DNA of 64,000 nt from Cokeromyces recurvatus (lineage: Eukaryota; Mucoromycota; Mucoromycetes; Mucorales; Mucoraceae): positions 1-64,000 of the forward strand of contig NW_026251416.1 in assembly GCF_025118155.1 (NCBI RefSeq), in the 5' to 3' direction. A program made the position numbers and the translations under genes. Below, in pieces: positions 11,871 through 24,067 of the stretch (position 1 is the first letter of the stretch; the number at the start of each line of letters is the position of its first letter). The notes beneath the pieces were generated by a model. The model ran no database searches. It was not told the origin of the DNA and was given only the letters and a program-made list of their open reading frames with translations.

Positions 11871-13010
11871 AAAAAAAGCGCTTTTGTACACTTAAAAGAA
11901 ACTAACGTCTGTCCTATGGGCTCATTCTTGCTACCTTGCCACATGGTCAACCAATTCCCTTAGAAGTTGCTCATCAAAGATGGAAAATTTACTATATTTT
12001 GCCCAATCGGCTACTCTGAACCTTATTGTTAATTCTTTAAAAAAAACACATCATAACACTTGAAGTTATATGTCAAACAGTTTTTAGGTGTGTCCCTTCT
12101 AGGGTATTAAAACGCCTAAACTTATAAAACTGTTCTAATACCCATAATAAAAAGATAGTTAAAAGATATGGCAACTGTTGTAATTGCTGCAACAGCGATT
12201 AGATGTTTATTCAGGTACGTTCTTCTCTTTCTCAAGTAGCTTATCGAATCCAGTATTGTTATGTCATCAAATTGTACTGTTGAGAATGACCTATTATTTA
12301 AGCGGGGGGGGGTTTTTTTAAGACTTCATAAGAAAAGAATGTAATACGCGACAAATAATATCTTGTACGATAAATGGAGAGAAAGAGTAGTGGGCAATAG
12401 AAAAAAGACATGAAAGTAATCAGTAATACTGAGTAGTGAAATTAAAGTTATCTTTATTTGAGGTGACAAGCGTCAGGGTACTTATTTGTTTAGTACTGTT
12501 GAGTGTTTTGCCCGTTATTTGAACTGAATGTACTTCAAAAATACGAGATTTTTACTGAATAAATGAAACAGAACAAGCGGATTAGTTCAATGATACAAGT
12601 AGTCTAAGGATCAATGGAACTATCTATTAACGAGGTAGATGCGTGGTGTCATTGTCCTGATTAGGAGCACATGGATTTAAACAATGTTTTGTTCATAGAC
12701 ATGGTATTTCAACATAAACTATTACAAATTATCCGACTAGCTCAAAGATGTATAGCTCGTATACATCAATGCATCAAAATTTTGCAAGTTGAGCTTGTAT
12801 AGTCTGTCACAAGAAAAAAAATAGATACAACGAGATTAGCATGTATAGACTCTATCTCTTTCACACATATGGCTTTGTAAGAGGTCAAATACATACTCAT
12901 TCTAAGTCATACTTTTGCTATCCAAGATGTACACTATCACCGCATGCTGGCAAAAAAAAAAAAAAAAAAAAAATACTCATGGGGTCAATAAAAAGTAGTA
13001 GTAACTTTAT
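11871..13010. other. Decayed mobile-element DNA without an intact gene
   Basis: Base composition is less AT-skewed than flanking spacers, and short frames suggest old coding sequence (for example about 12,160-12,215 and 12,690-12,800), but I cannot assign a family. An imperfect inverted repeat at 12,078-12,137 has arms AACAGTTTTT and AAAACTGTT with AGGTGT/CGCCTA inside, and could be a terminal or hairpin structure. Confidence 0.35.
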
Positions 13011-15608
13011 TTAATCTTTTTCTGAATCTTCTTTTAGAGAAACAGTACGATTAATAACAATATGTTTCAATCCTTCTTTAACTTTGCCTGACTTGATTAA
13101 TTCTGCATCTAAATCTGTATCTTTATCTAAACAGAAATAACCTGTACGAGTAAATTGCCAACGCATACTTTCTTTGTTTTTTCCATCTGTCTTCTTCACC
13201 CAATCCGCGATATGGTCATACATACCCACTTCGGCAATTGCACCCTTGACAATTTCCAAAGAGAGTGGGTTAAGATCATTCAAATATCCTCCTTCAACTG
13301 TTTCAGGATTATCATGTTTAAAGAGTCGTTCATAGATACGAACTTCATCCAACTTGACAGGTGAGTTATGCTTGGCTGATTCAGCTACCCAATGAATATA
13401 GGTCTTGGGCTTCTTAAATTCACCTTCATTTTCATAAATACATTCAATTTCAATTACTTTACCATCCGCATCCTTCTTATAGCTTGTACAATGAACAGGA
13501 TGTTTAGCATACAAAAGACCCACTGATTTACCAGGTGCAAGACGATAGTATCCCTTCGCATCTTCTTCACGGAAATCAGATCGATCAATATAAAATACTT
13601 TAGTAAATGGTACCTTATGTTCTCCCATAGATGGATCTCTAGGTTTATTAGGTACAATTACTTCTTCAACATAATCATCAGGAACATTTGTCAAAACTAC
13701 ACGAACAGGATCTAAAATGGTCATTAAACGAGGTGCTGTCTTATCAAGATATTCACGAGTCTTATTATCAAAGCGTGAGACTTCAATCGTTGTTTGACTT
13801 GTAGTTACACCAAGTTCAAGTACAAAGCTATTAATAGCTTCAGGGGGGACACCACGTCTACGAATACCCACAAGTGTATAGAGTCTTGGATCATCCCAGT
13901 CACTCACGTAATTATTATTAACCATCTTAAGAATCTTACGCTTAGACATGATAGTACCTGTAACATTCAAACGACCATATTCCCATTGGACAGGCTTATA
14001 GACTTCAACAGCATCACACAACCAATAATAACTTTCTCGCGATTGTCTAAATTCAGTGGTACAGAGTGAATGAGTAATGTTCTCAAAGGAGTCAACCAAG
14101 CAGTGAGTGAAGTCATAAGTAGGATAAATACACCATTGATCATGTGTTCTAAAATGAGGTGTATACATCACACGATAAGCAATTAAATCCCAAAATTGAG
14201 GATTACCATTTGTCAAATCCATCTTCATACGAAGTGTAATCTCTCCTTCTTTATAACGGCCTTCTTTCATCTTCATAAATTGATCCAATGTTTCCTCAAC
14301 CGGTCTTTCACGATGAGCACAAGCCTTACGCTCACCATGATCTTTACCACCTCTATTAGCATTAATTTCTTCAGGTGTACATTGACAAGTATAAGCTAAA
14401 CCCTTTTTAATCAACTTGACAGCTAAATCAAATAACTCTTGGAAATAGTCACTAGAGTAAGTAATCTTAAAAGGTTCAAATCCAAGCCATCTAACAGTCT
14501 CAAGAATGGATGTAAAGTATTTCTCTTCTTCAGCTTCGGGATTAGTATCATCATAACGAAGATAAGTAATACCGTTATGAGCCTTTGCGTAACCAAAATT
14601 AACGTTAATAGCCTTTGCATGACCAATATGAAGATAACCATTAGGTTCAGGTGGGAAACGTGTGATGACCTTACTACCTGTTGCCTTGAGGTGCTCCTTC
14701 ATCAAATCAGGATGAATTTGTGGATTTTCACCGGGCTTATGTAATTTACCAAGTTCACCTTCAAAGAAGACCTTGGAGAGATCAGCCTTCTTCTCAGGTG
14801 CGGCGGCTTTCTTGGTGGCTTCAGGAGTCACCTTCTTGGCTTCCTTCTTTTTCTTTTGAGGAGCATCACGTTCATCTTTAGGTCCCAAAAGAGCAAGATA
14901 TTGAGCTTCAACTTCATTCTTTACTTTACCACCATCAGCCCAACGAAGAGCCTCCACTTTTCTCATATTGGAAAGTGTAGGACCTAATGTCTTGTAACGA
15001 TTGGCAACAATATTTTCTTTGTTGGCTTCAATATATTCAGCTACTGCTTGACTAATTTGTTCAGAAGTAATGACAATACCTATAAGTCGCAAAAAATAAA
15101 AAAAATAAATAAATAAATAAATAAAAATAAAAATAAAAATAAAAATAAAAATAAAAATAAAAATAAAAATAAAAATAAAAATCTATCTATATACTATGGA
15201 ATTAATCAAAACATACCAACACCACAGGCAGCATCAAATCCTTCTTCCTTGAAATCTACTTCGCAAAACTTGATGGCAGCTAAAAATGGTAAATTTTATT
15301 ATTAAATCAGTAAATGTCATTTGATGACTAATTTATATTATATTACCAGAAACTTGATCTGTTGTCTTCAAATCGCCGTTCATAATTTTCTTGGTAATAA
15401 AAGAAACATGTTCGAGAGCATTCTTGGTGACAGTTGTAGCTAAACTATACAACAAAATACCCTTTTCCTTTTCACAACCTGATTCACGAACACCTGCTTC
15501 ATTAATGACTGACTCAAGAGTAGGTGCTAATTTCTTATTTTTGGCAGTATCTTTTGCCTTTTGCTCGGAAAGACCGATTTTAACAAAAAGGGGAACTAAT
15601 TCCTCCAT
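13011..15608 (-). CDS. GLN4: Cytosolic glutaminyl-tRNA synthetase
   Basis: Three exons on the minus strand, 15,608-15,347, 15,279-15,217 and 15,079-13,011, about 800 aa as in eukaryotic GlnRS. The N-terminal YqeY-like appended domain (residues about 1-190) is followed by a Lys/Ala linker, then the class I catalytic core with HIGH (EPNGYLHIGHAKAINVNFG) and the KMSKS counterpart MSKRK (GTIMSKRKILKMV), then the beta-barrel anticodon-binding domains (for example CIYPTYDFTHCLVDSFENITHSLCT in the core; KVFYIDRSDF and ECIYENEG later). It charges tRNA-Gln with glutamine in the cytosol. Intron 2 is expanded by a hexanucleotide (AAAAAT)n array. Codon use in the large exon is regular, as for a highly expressed housekeeping gene. 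It ends about 50 bp from a 20-bp A tract marking the edge of the mobile-element zone. Confidence 0.96.
15101..15181. repeat. (AAAT)n/(AAAAAT)n array in the GlnRS intron
   Basis: About 80 bp: first four-base, then six-base A-rich units, wholly inside intron 2 of the GlnRS gene. Confidence 0.85.
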
Positions 15609-16719
15609 GTTTAATAGAAAAAGAAAAAAAAAGGTATGAGGAAAAAAAAAATTTTAAGTAAAAAAAGATCAAATTACCTTTTTTTTTTTCAAAGATTTTT
15701 AAAGATAAAATTTGATTGGCTTATTCAAGCAATACTTTTTTTTTTGACATGTAGTAGATTTAGAAGAAGGGATAATATTGACAACAAATATACATAATGT
15801 GATCACCCTATTTGACTTTAAATAAATACCATTGCTTGAGGAGTATGTATCTTTTTATTTATTTTCATCCTTTAGTTCTGAACTATTAATTATTTACTGT
15901 GGTGGGTGTGTTTATAGTATTATAATGATTCTCTTAACATCGTTGGATTTAATTTCATCTACTGTAAATCATAGCTTTTAGAGTCCTGTATTCTTCTTTT
16001 TTTTTTTCCTTTTTTTTTTTAAGAAAAAAAGAATTCAAATCCTGTATTTTAGATAATAATAATACATTAGATATCATAAAGATGATTTTATTCATAAAAC
16101 ATTGACATCAAAAGTTATGATGAGATAACTGGTAAGGAAGACTATTTCTATTCATTTTGTGTATTATTTCTCTGTAGATTTAAAGATTTACTGGTTACAA
16201 GGCTACTTTTATCTTATGATTTCTATAGTGTTATATCACCACAAGCCACAAGGGTTTCATGTAGTGTACAAAGTAACTATCTATAATCACCTTACTTTGA
16301 GATCAATAGTAGATGATATATATCTAGAGCTTATTAGACAAGACAAGTCCTATGATGAAGATAAAGTCTAAAACAAATGTTGAATGCTGCTGTATTATTA
16401 TGTAAATCTATTTATGTCTATTATTATTATAAACACGTGCATATATTTGTACGTGTTTACTAGAATAACAAAGTAGCTATACAGTTGTTAAAAGCTTCAT
16501 ATTCTTTTATTTATTTTAGAGAAAACAAGAAGAGTAAAGTTAAAATCACTAAATTCTGTTATTATATGCTTATAAAACATATCTTCTGGTAATTTTAGTT
16601 GCATATCTTTTTTTTTTCTTGCAGTCATTTTAATAATTTTAATACAAATATATTTGGATTTATTAATTTGTTTTTGGTTTTCTTTATATATTTATACATT
16701 TGCATGTATATACATATAA
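15609..16719. other. GlnRS promoter, possible family relic, BBP 3' region
   Basis: Holds the upstream region of the GlnRS gene and the 3' side of BBP. An open frame at 16,159-16,371 (70 codons; YLMISIVLYHHKPQGFHVVYKV...) begins near an acceptor-like TTTCTCTGTAG and loosely resembles the C-terminal part of the unnamed family at 1-2,310; I treat it only as a possible relic. AAACACGT and ACGTGTTT form an 8-bp perfect inverted repeat at 16,431-16,438 / 16,451-16,458. Confidence 0.35.
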
Positions 16720-18615
16720 TTAAGCAGAATTTGAGGGAGGAGGTGGGGGAAGAGATGAATCTGAAGGTGGAGGTGGAGGTGGAGGATAGTTTGCATCAGA
16801 AGATGGTGGTGGTGGTGGTGGTGGTGGCGGTGGAAGAGTTGCGCCCTAAATAACAATAATAAAATGATTAGAAAAAAAAAAGATTGTTTACAAAATGATG
16901 TTAATACTTTACCCATGGTTCTGTTCCTTGATCTGGTTGCTGTTGTTGTTGTTGCCAAGGAGCAGCAGTAGTAGTAGCAGCAGCAGCAGCAGCAGCAGCA
17001 GTATTTCCTGCTGGAGGCTGAGTCTGATCATAATAACCATTATAACTTCCATAAGGATTATAATAATTTGAATATCCACTTGCTTGCCAAGGTGCGTTAT
17101 TACTAGCTGGTGGTGGACCATAACTATTAGCCCAGGGAGGTGGTGCAGTACTAGTGGCTCCTGTTTTCATTTGTTGCCATGGTGGTGCTGTTCCAGCAGG
17201 TCGTCCTTGTTGCCATGGTGCAGTAGTTTGTCCTGGTTTATCACTACTAGGCACCGTTTCACCTAACTCTGCCATCAAATTCATATACTCACTATCTAAT
17301 TGTGAATCACGTTCACGAGCTTGATTTACCAACTCAGGATTATTTCGTTGAGTACAATCACGAGCAATATGTCCCATACCACCACAAATGTGACAATTTA
17401 ATATAGATGTAATATTTTGTCTTTCAGGACACTCAAATCTACGATGTCCTGAAGCACCGCAATTCAAACAAGTTTGATTCTCGTCATCACGTAGTGTACC
17501 ATTCAATGCAGCCAGTTCACGCAATTGGTTTCTTTTAAGTTCATTTTGTCCTTCAGGAACTGAAGCAGATGTTTCAATTACTTTTTCAATCAACTTGACT
17601 GCCTTTCTCACTTTTTCTTCACTATCAGCTGTTACCAAACAATGCAAATCCTCTTCTTGGCCTGCATTAGCAGCGGCATCTGTTCTTGTTTTGCCCTCCT
17701 TAACTGAGCCACGACCACGAATACTGATTTTAGCACCAGATTCAGCTTCCATACTCTTTAATGTATTTCCACGAGGGCCAATTAATTGACCAATGAAGTT
17801 AATTTCAGGGAATTCCTTTGCGGGAATATAGACTTTTTCTTGTGTTTTTGTGGGTCGTTTATAGTCAATAGGAGGTCTAAAGTTTGGAATTGTTCTGATG
17901 GCAGTCTCAATCAACTTATGACGTTCATCTTCTAATTTCTTTTTGTATCTTGCTTCTCTTGTATTCACACGTTTACCATCAGCATTATAAATAGGTTCAG
18001 GAGAGGGTGATCTAAACAAAATCAATATTACTTTAATAATAAGGCTTATATAAATGTATATAATGAATTTACCTTGCACGTTCATGTGGAAGAAAATCAT
18101 TAGTACGTAACTTTCTATTTATCTCTTCAAGTCTAATTTGTACTTTCAAAAAAAAAAAGAAGATAATTTAATACATGAATGAATAGATAAATAATAGTTA
18201 AGAACCTACATAAATACTTGTCAGACATATCTCTATTTGCTTTAGAAATAGTTGTAGGCAATCCAGGAATGATGACTTTTTGTTGTTCATCACCCCAACG
18301 ACTCTTACGTTTTCTCTTGGTTGTGGAACCATTTGAAGGTGGTGTACCTACTGGTGATGAAACTATTAAATTAAATATTATTTATTAAAAATGACATGTA
18401 ATTGTGTGTGTCATGGGTATTTTACATACCAGGTGAAGAAACAGGCTCATCCTTTGTTTGTTTATCTTGACTATGTGGTTCATTAAAACGTCTTTTAGTG
18501 CCAAGTGGAGTGACATTAGACCCTATAAATAATATATATTTATATTAGAGTCCCCTTTCTATTCTTCATTTCCTTTTTTTTTTTTTTTTTGTTTTATACC
18601 TGTTGGCTTATACAT
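16720..18615 (-). CDS. MSL5: Branchpoint-binding protein (BBP/SF1/Msl5)
   Basis: Minus strand, about six exons. It starts at 18,615 (MYKPTG...), with the main exon at 18,011-16,913 and a last exon at 16,845-16,720. N-terminal RKRKSRWGDEQQKVIIPGLPTTI is the U2AF-ligand-type region seen in SF1. Next come a KH-QUA2 RNA-binding domain with the GPRG loop (IGQLIGPRGNTLKSME) and two CCHC zinc knuckles (CLNCGASGHRRFEC and CHICGGMGHIARDC). The tail has repeated APWQQ/PPWQQ units, poly-Ala and poly-Gln, and ends in poly-Pro encoded by the last exon. BBP recognises the intron branchpoint in the early spliceosome. A frame extending past the main exon ends after EPWVKY and would skip the poly-Pro tail; the in-phase splice to the last exon is favoured. 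It diverges from the ENA ATPase gene. Confidence 0.94.
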
Positions 18616-18688
18616 TTCTAAAAATGTGTTTTGAAATGTATATATAAAACAAACCAAATTTTTTTTTTCTTCTCCCTTTTTTGCTTTG

Positions 18689-18726
<38 letters not shown>

Positions 18727-19641
18727 TTATTTTTTTTTTTTCCAAATTATTAGGTTAAATCACAAGTCACGTTTTTCATATAGGACATACAATAGAGCAG
18801 TTGTGTATCACTTTGAACAGGGTCAATCAAATTTCTGTCAAAAGAAAGAGGAAGAAGAAAAAGATGAAGCTAAGCTTTATGGTGATACATGTCCTCATGC
18901 TTCTTAGATGATATGAACAACCTAATACTTGTTTTGAAATAACAATTACAGAATGTAAGCTATTTTATTACATAAAGATTTAAAATTAAAATTAAAGTCT
19001 ATTATCAGTTACTAGATTAAACTAGTAACTAGAGCTAAATAGCTTCTGACTAATACATATAATTATTATGTAATGAATGAGTCTATAAAGAAGAGAGGGA
19101 GGAAAGGAGGGGGCTTATTATTGTTATCGACTCTTTCTTTCACATGATCATTTTAAATCTTAGAACTCAAGTAGTTTCTCCGTTATTTTCTTTAACAGTT
19201 TTACTTTTATAGAAAAAGAAAAAAAAATATGCCATATGGTATCTTTTATCTTTACTTGGTAATCCTTCCCTTTTTTCCGATTAGATCATAATAGAATTTT
19301 CAGAAGCAATTAAGTTCTTTAGTGTAAATGTGTGTTAGGACAAAAGCAATTTTATGTCCAATTAGGTTTATTGCTTTAATCAAGCACGTGATTCGTTTCA
19401 AATTAGAAATTTATGCTTTCTCAAGTTTCTGTCAAAAATTCTGTAATTTGAAATTGTATATACATCATCGAAATCAGAAAAAAAAAAAGCACACACACAC
19501 ATATGTTTATAAAAAAGATTTAGCAAAATAATTTTATCTTCTTTTTTTTTTTCTTCTTCTTCACATTAGAATATAATATCAAGTTTTTTTTTTCTACACA
19601 TATATATTTATATTTAATTATTTATTTATTTTTATATTTGT
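18616..19641. promoter_or_regulatory. Divergent promoter region, BBP / ENA ATPase
   Basis: A 1.0-kb spacer between two 5' ends. It has a 34-bp T tract (18,692-18,725), an E-box CACGTG at 19,385-19,390, and a pyrimidine-rich leader just before the ENA start (19,540-19,600). The frame at 18,686-18,907 is low complexity and rejected. Confidence 0.45.
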
Positions 19642-22600
19642 ATGATGATTAATAATAATGTAGTAAATCACAATATGAATAGTAATAATGATTTATCATT
19701 TGAAACAGAACAAAATGGTGAATATAGTCACCATGATGTAGCACAACAACAACCTCCACAAACCACCATCAAATTTGATGAAGAGAAAAATAGAGAAATG
19801 AAAGAATACCAAGTGCAATATAATGAAAAATATTCACAGAAACCGTTAACAAGGCAATCAACAGGCCAAAGCTCAACGGATTTTGATACCAAGTCAGTTC
19901 GTAGTGTGTTGATGCACAAAATGAATTTGATAAAGAGAAGAAGAAAGAGTATAGATGAATCAGAAAGAGTAGAGGGTCCTCCATATCATACAATGGATCT
20001 TGATACTGTAACTCAGTTATTGAGGTCTGATCTAGAAGATGGTTTATCTGAATCTATGGTTGATGAAAGACGTTCTGAATATGGTTTTAATGAAATGGAA
20101 GGTGAAGGTGGTGTAAGTCCCTTGAGGCTTTTGCTTAAACAATTCTTGAATATTATGGTTCTAATTCTTTTGATTGCAATGGTAAGGATATGAATGGATG
20201 AATGAATATATGAATAGATAGTTATATATTTATATATATATTTTTTAGATTGTTTCTTTTGTATTTAAAGATTATATTGAAGGTGGTGTCATTTGTGTCA
20301 TCATGTTCCTTAATGCAGCAGTTGGATTTATTCAAGAATTTAAGGCTGAAAAGACAATGGATTCTCTTCGTCAAATGGCTTCTCCTACAAGTCAAGTTAT
20401 TCGTGGTGGGCATCAAAAGACAGTTCCTACTCGTGAATTATTACCGGGTGACATCATTATTCTAAAAACTGGAGATGTTGTAGGCGCTGACTGTAGAATT
20501 ATTGAGTAAGTTAACTATACATATACATACATACATACATACATATATATATATATATGCAAAGTATATCTTACATATAGTATTTAGATCTTTTAATATG
20601 GATGTGGATGAAGCTCTGCTAACGGGTGAAAGCATACCTGTCAATAAAATACCTGATGTCATTCAAGGTGATGATGTACCATTGGGTGACCGTGTTAACA
20701 TGTCTTATTCAAGTACCGTTCTTACAAAAGGTCGTGGTAAAGCCATTGTTACTGCTGTGGGCATGCAAACTGAAATTGGTAAAATTGCTAAACGTCTCTT
20801 GGATTCGGGTGATAACTCCAAGACGCCCCTTCAAAAATCTTTAGATCGTATGGCTTTAGTTTTGTTAGCTGTGGCTATTATCTCACTTATTATTGTCTTT
20901 GCCGCTGCAAAGTTTCATATCACAAATGAAGTTGTCTTGTATGCTATCTCTACCTCCATCTCTGTGATCCCTGAGGGGCTAGTGGCTGTTGTCACATTAA
21001 CTCAGGCGTTTGGGGTATATGGCATGGCTAAAAGTAAGGCCCTCGTTCGTCGCTTAGCTGCTTTAGAACTCCTGGGTGCCGTTACAAATGTTTGTTCTGA
21101 CAAGACAGGTACGCTAACTCAATCGAAAATGGTCATGACACGACTTTGGAGACCAGATACAGGGTTTTATTCTGTCAGTGGTATCGGTTTCGCTCCTGAA
21201 GGTGAAGTCAAATCGGAATCAGATAATGCCACGATTATGACAAAGGAGAAGATGGATCATGGATTTCAAATGATGGTCAATGCAGCTGCTCTTTGTAACA
21301 TGAGTGAAGTACGTAAAGATAAGGCTACTGGCGATTGGTCCGGTATTGGTGATCCCACTGAGGTTGCCCTTCAGGTCTTTGCTCATAAACTACAAAATGG
21401 TAAACCTTCGTTAATTAACAAAGATAATCCTACTAGATGGAATTTAATTGCTGAATATCCGTTTGATTCCTCTATTAAACGTATGACCGTCCTTTGTCAA
21501 TCACCTAATGGTGCAACAATTGCCTTCCTAAAGGGGGCCACTGAACGTGTCCTGAGTTGTTGTGTCGGTATGCAAATGTCAGATACGAATGATGTGCACT
21601 CGATGTCGCCTAAGGAAATTGAGGAAATTGTACTCCCCAAAGTCGATTCACTCGCTCGTGGTGGTCTTCGTGTGTTATCATTAGCTATGCGTCGCATGAA
21701 ACATGAGGATGGATCTAATATTTCATCAGATACCTTTGTACGTGAACAAGTCGAACAGGAGATGATATTCTTGGGACTGGTTGGTATCTATGACCCTCCA
21801 CGACTTGAATCTAAAATGGCCGTTGAACAATGTCATAAAGCTGGTATCACTGTTCATATGTTGACGGGTGATCATATTGCTACTGCTACTGCTATTGCTC
21901 GTGAAGTTAGTATCATTCCTGCTGACTATGGACTCAAGGCAGAAGATGATCAAAATCAATCTTCTAAAGAGATGAATCATCATTCTTATGAGGGTAGTAA
22001 AGGCACTACTACTAATCTCGTTATGACCGCTCAACGATTTGATAAATTAACAGAAGAAGAAATTGATGCCCTACCTGAACTCCCCCTCGTTATTGCCCGT
22101 TGTAGTCCTGATACAAAAGTGAAAATGATTGAAGCCCTCCATCGTCGCAAGCGTATTGCTGGCATGACAGGTGATGGCGTCAACGATAGTCCCTCCCTCA
22201 AGGAAGCTGATATTGGTATTGCTATGGGTGAAAATGGTTCAGATGTAGCAAAGCAAGCTGCTGATATTGTTCTTGTTGATGATAATTTTGCTACCATTGT
22301 AAAGGCAATTGAAGAAGGTCGTCGTGTTTTTGGAAACATTGCTCGTTTTGTAGTCCATATGGTCTCTGGAAATGTGGCTGAATTAACGCCGTTATTGATT
22401 GGTTTGGCCTTTATCGATAGTTCAGGCAGCTCGGTCTTCCCGATGACACCGATCCAAATTTTATTCAATAATATCTTGACTAGCTCTCCACCTGCCATGA
22501 GTCTAGGCCTTGAACCTATTCATAATGATCAAATGCTTCAGCCTCCTCGATCAAAGAAGGAAGGATTATTTAGTCGTTCAAACCTTGCGGATATTATCTT

Positions 22601-23030
22601 TTATGGTTTCTCCATTGGTATCATTTGCTTGTGTAATTTTATCATTGTCCTGTATGCCTATGGTACGGGTAACCTTGGTGTAGACTGCAATGGTGAATAC
22701 AATGATACCTGTGATGAAGTCTTCCGTGCACGTGGTGCACTCTTTGCAACTTTAACAGTGATTGTCTTGTTACATGGTTTTACATGTCGTGATCTTCGTA
22801 ACCCTACTTGGACATGGTCTGCTCTCAAGGGACCCAAAAATATTTATCTTTATTGGTCTACCCTATTTGGTTTCATCTTATTGATCGTTGTCCTTTATGT
22901 ACCTTTCCTTAATACAAAGGTCTTTAGACATAAGCCTATTACTTGGGAATGGGGTATGACCGTTGCATCTGTCATCCTTTATATTGGTATTGCAGAATCC
23001 TACAAGTGGATCAAACGAAGATTTTTCTAG
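19642..23030 (+). CDS. ENA: ENA-type (P-type IID) Na+/K+ exporting ATPase
   Basis: Three exons: 19,642-20,181, 20,249-20,505 and 20,588-23,030, about 1,080 aa. A long hydrophilic Asn/Gln-rich N-terminus precedes a cation-ATPase N-domain and the TM core. Motifs are LLTGES in the actuator domain, ISVIPEGLVAVVTLT in M4, the phosphorylation site CSDKTGTLTQ, GDPTEVALQVFA and KGATER in the nucleotide domain, and MLTGDH and MTGDGVNDSPSLKEADIGIAMG in the P domain. Fungal type IID pumps export Na+ or K+ at the plasma membrane under salt or alkaline stress. The IPEGL site and FKHKPITWEWG-like C-terminal segment favour IID over Ca2+ (IIA) pumps, but the ion cannot be proven. Intron 2 contains a (CATA)n microsatellite. 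In yeast ENA1 is driven by calcineurin-Crz1; a Crz1-like gene lies at 36,223. Confidence 0.9.
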
Positions 23031-23640
23031 AAAGTTCACAAGATTGGCAGCAAGTATAATAATAATATATACAAGACCGACATACAGAATAACAAAGCAT
23101 TGCATATAGCCGCATCCTTTTTTATTTATTTATTTATTTATTTTTTTATCTTCATCTTTATTAGTGGAGATTTAGATAAGGTTATTGATTATAATAATCT
23201 CCATTCATAATAAATAAAATCGCTATTATGTGCATAATATATTCACCATTTTCTTCTTTTTTTTTTAAAAAAAAAATTAAGGCTTACAATATTGAGAATC
23301 ATCTCATACTATTGATACACAGACGGCGACTCTTGTAAAAAATACATATACATGTATATCATCTTGACTCAGATCTTAAACTTGTTGCCTTTTTTTTTTT
23401 TTGTTTTTCTGTAATGACTTATTACAATACAACAACCTTTTTTGATATTATCCAATAAAAATAATTAAATTTTCCTGAGTCATTTAGTATTGGTATACAA
23501 ACATGTCAATCAATGGTTATGCAATTTAAAGTTCCGACTTTGTATAAATAATTGATTCCTTTAATCCAAATACTCTAATCCCTCTCCCCCCCTTTTTTTT
23601 TAAAAAAAAAGAAAGAACATCTATATACTTTCTTCTTTAG

Positions 23641-23691
<51 letters not shown>

Positions 23692-23703
23692 TACATACAT
23701 ACA

Positions 23704-23735
<32 letters not shown>

Positions 23736-23758
23736 GATATACATACAGATATACAATC
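23031..23758. other. Intergenic, threonine dehydratase promoter
   Basis: AT-rich. It includes T/A hairpins (for example 23,591-23,609) and a CT-rich tract at 23,578-23,598 before the microsatellite that abuts the next start codon. No gene seen. Confidence 0.4.
23641..23732. repeat. (CA)n-(CATA)n compound microsatellite
   Basis: About 18 CA units followed by about 10 CATA units, ending 26 bp before the ATG of threonine dehydratase, so it is probably transcribed as 5' UTR or forms the core promoter. Confidence 0.9.
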
Positions 23759-24036
23759 ATGAAAGAGAAAACAGAAGATAATAATGAACAACCTGATTAC
23801 CTTCGTATGGTTTTAACTGCTAGAGTTTATGATATTATTAAAGAGACTCCACTTCAAGAAGCTGTTAACTTGAACTCAAAGCTTGATAGCAAAATCTTTT
23901 TAAAACGAGAAGATCTTCATCCAGTCTTTTCATTCAAGATTCGTGGTGCTTATAATAGATTAGCTCATCTAACAGAAGAAGAGAAAAAGAGAGGTGTTAT
24001 TGCTTGTTCGGCTGGTATGTTATTTTTGAAATATGC

Positions 24037-24067
<31 letters not shown>

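Noticed and set aside
16692..16958. Minus-strand His/Leu-rich frame over the end of BBP
   Set aside because: Shadow of the poly-Pro coding repeat of the BBP last exon read in another frame.
22031..22498. 155-codon minus-strand frame in the ENA gene
   Set aside because: Antisense shadow of the conserved P-domain exon.
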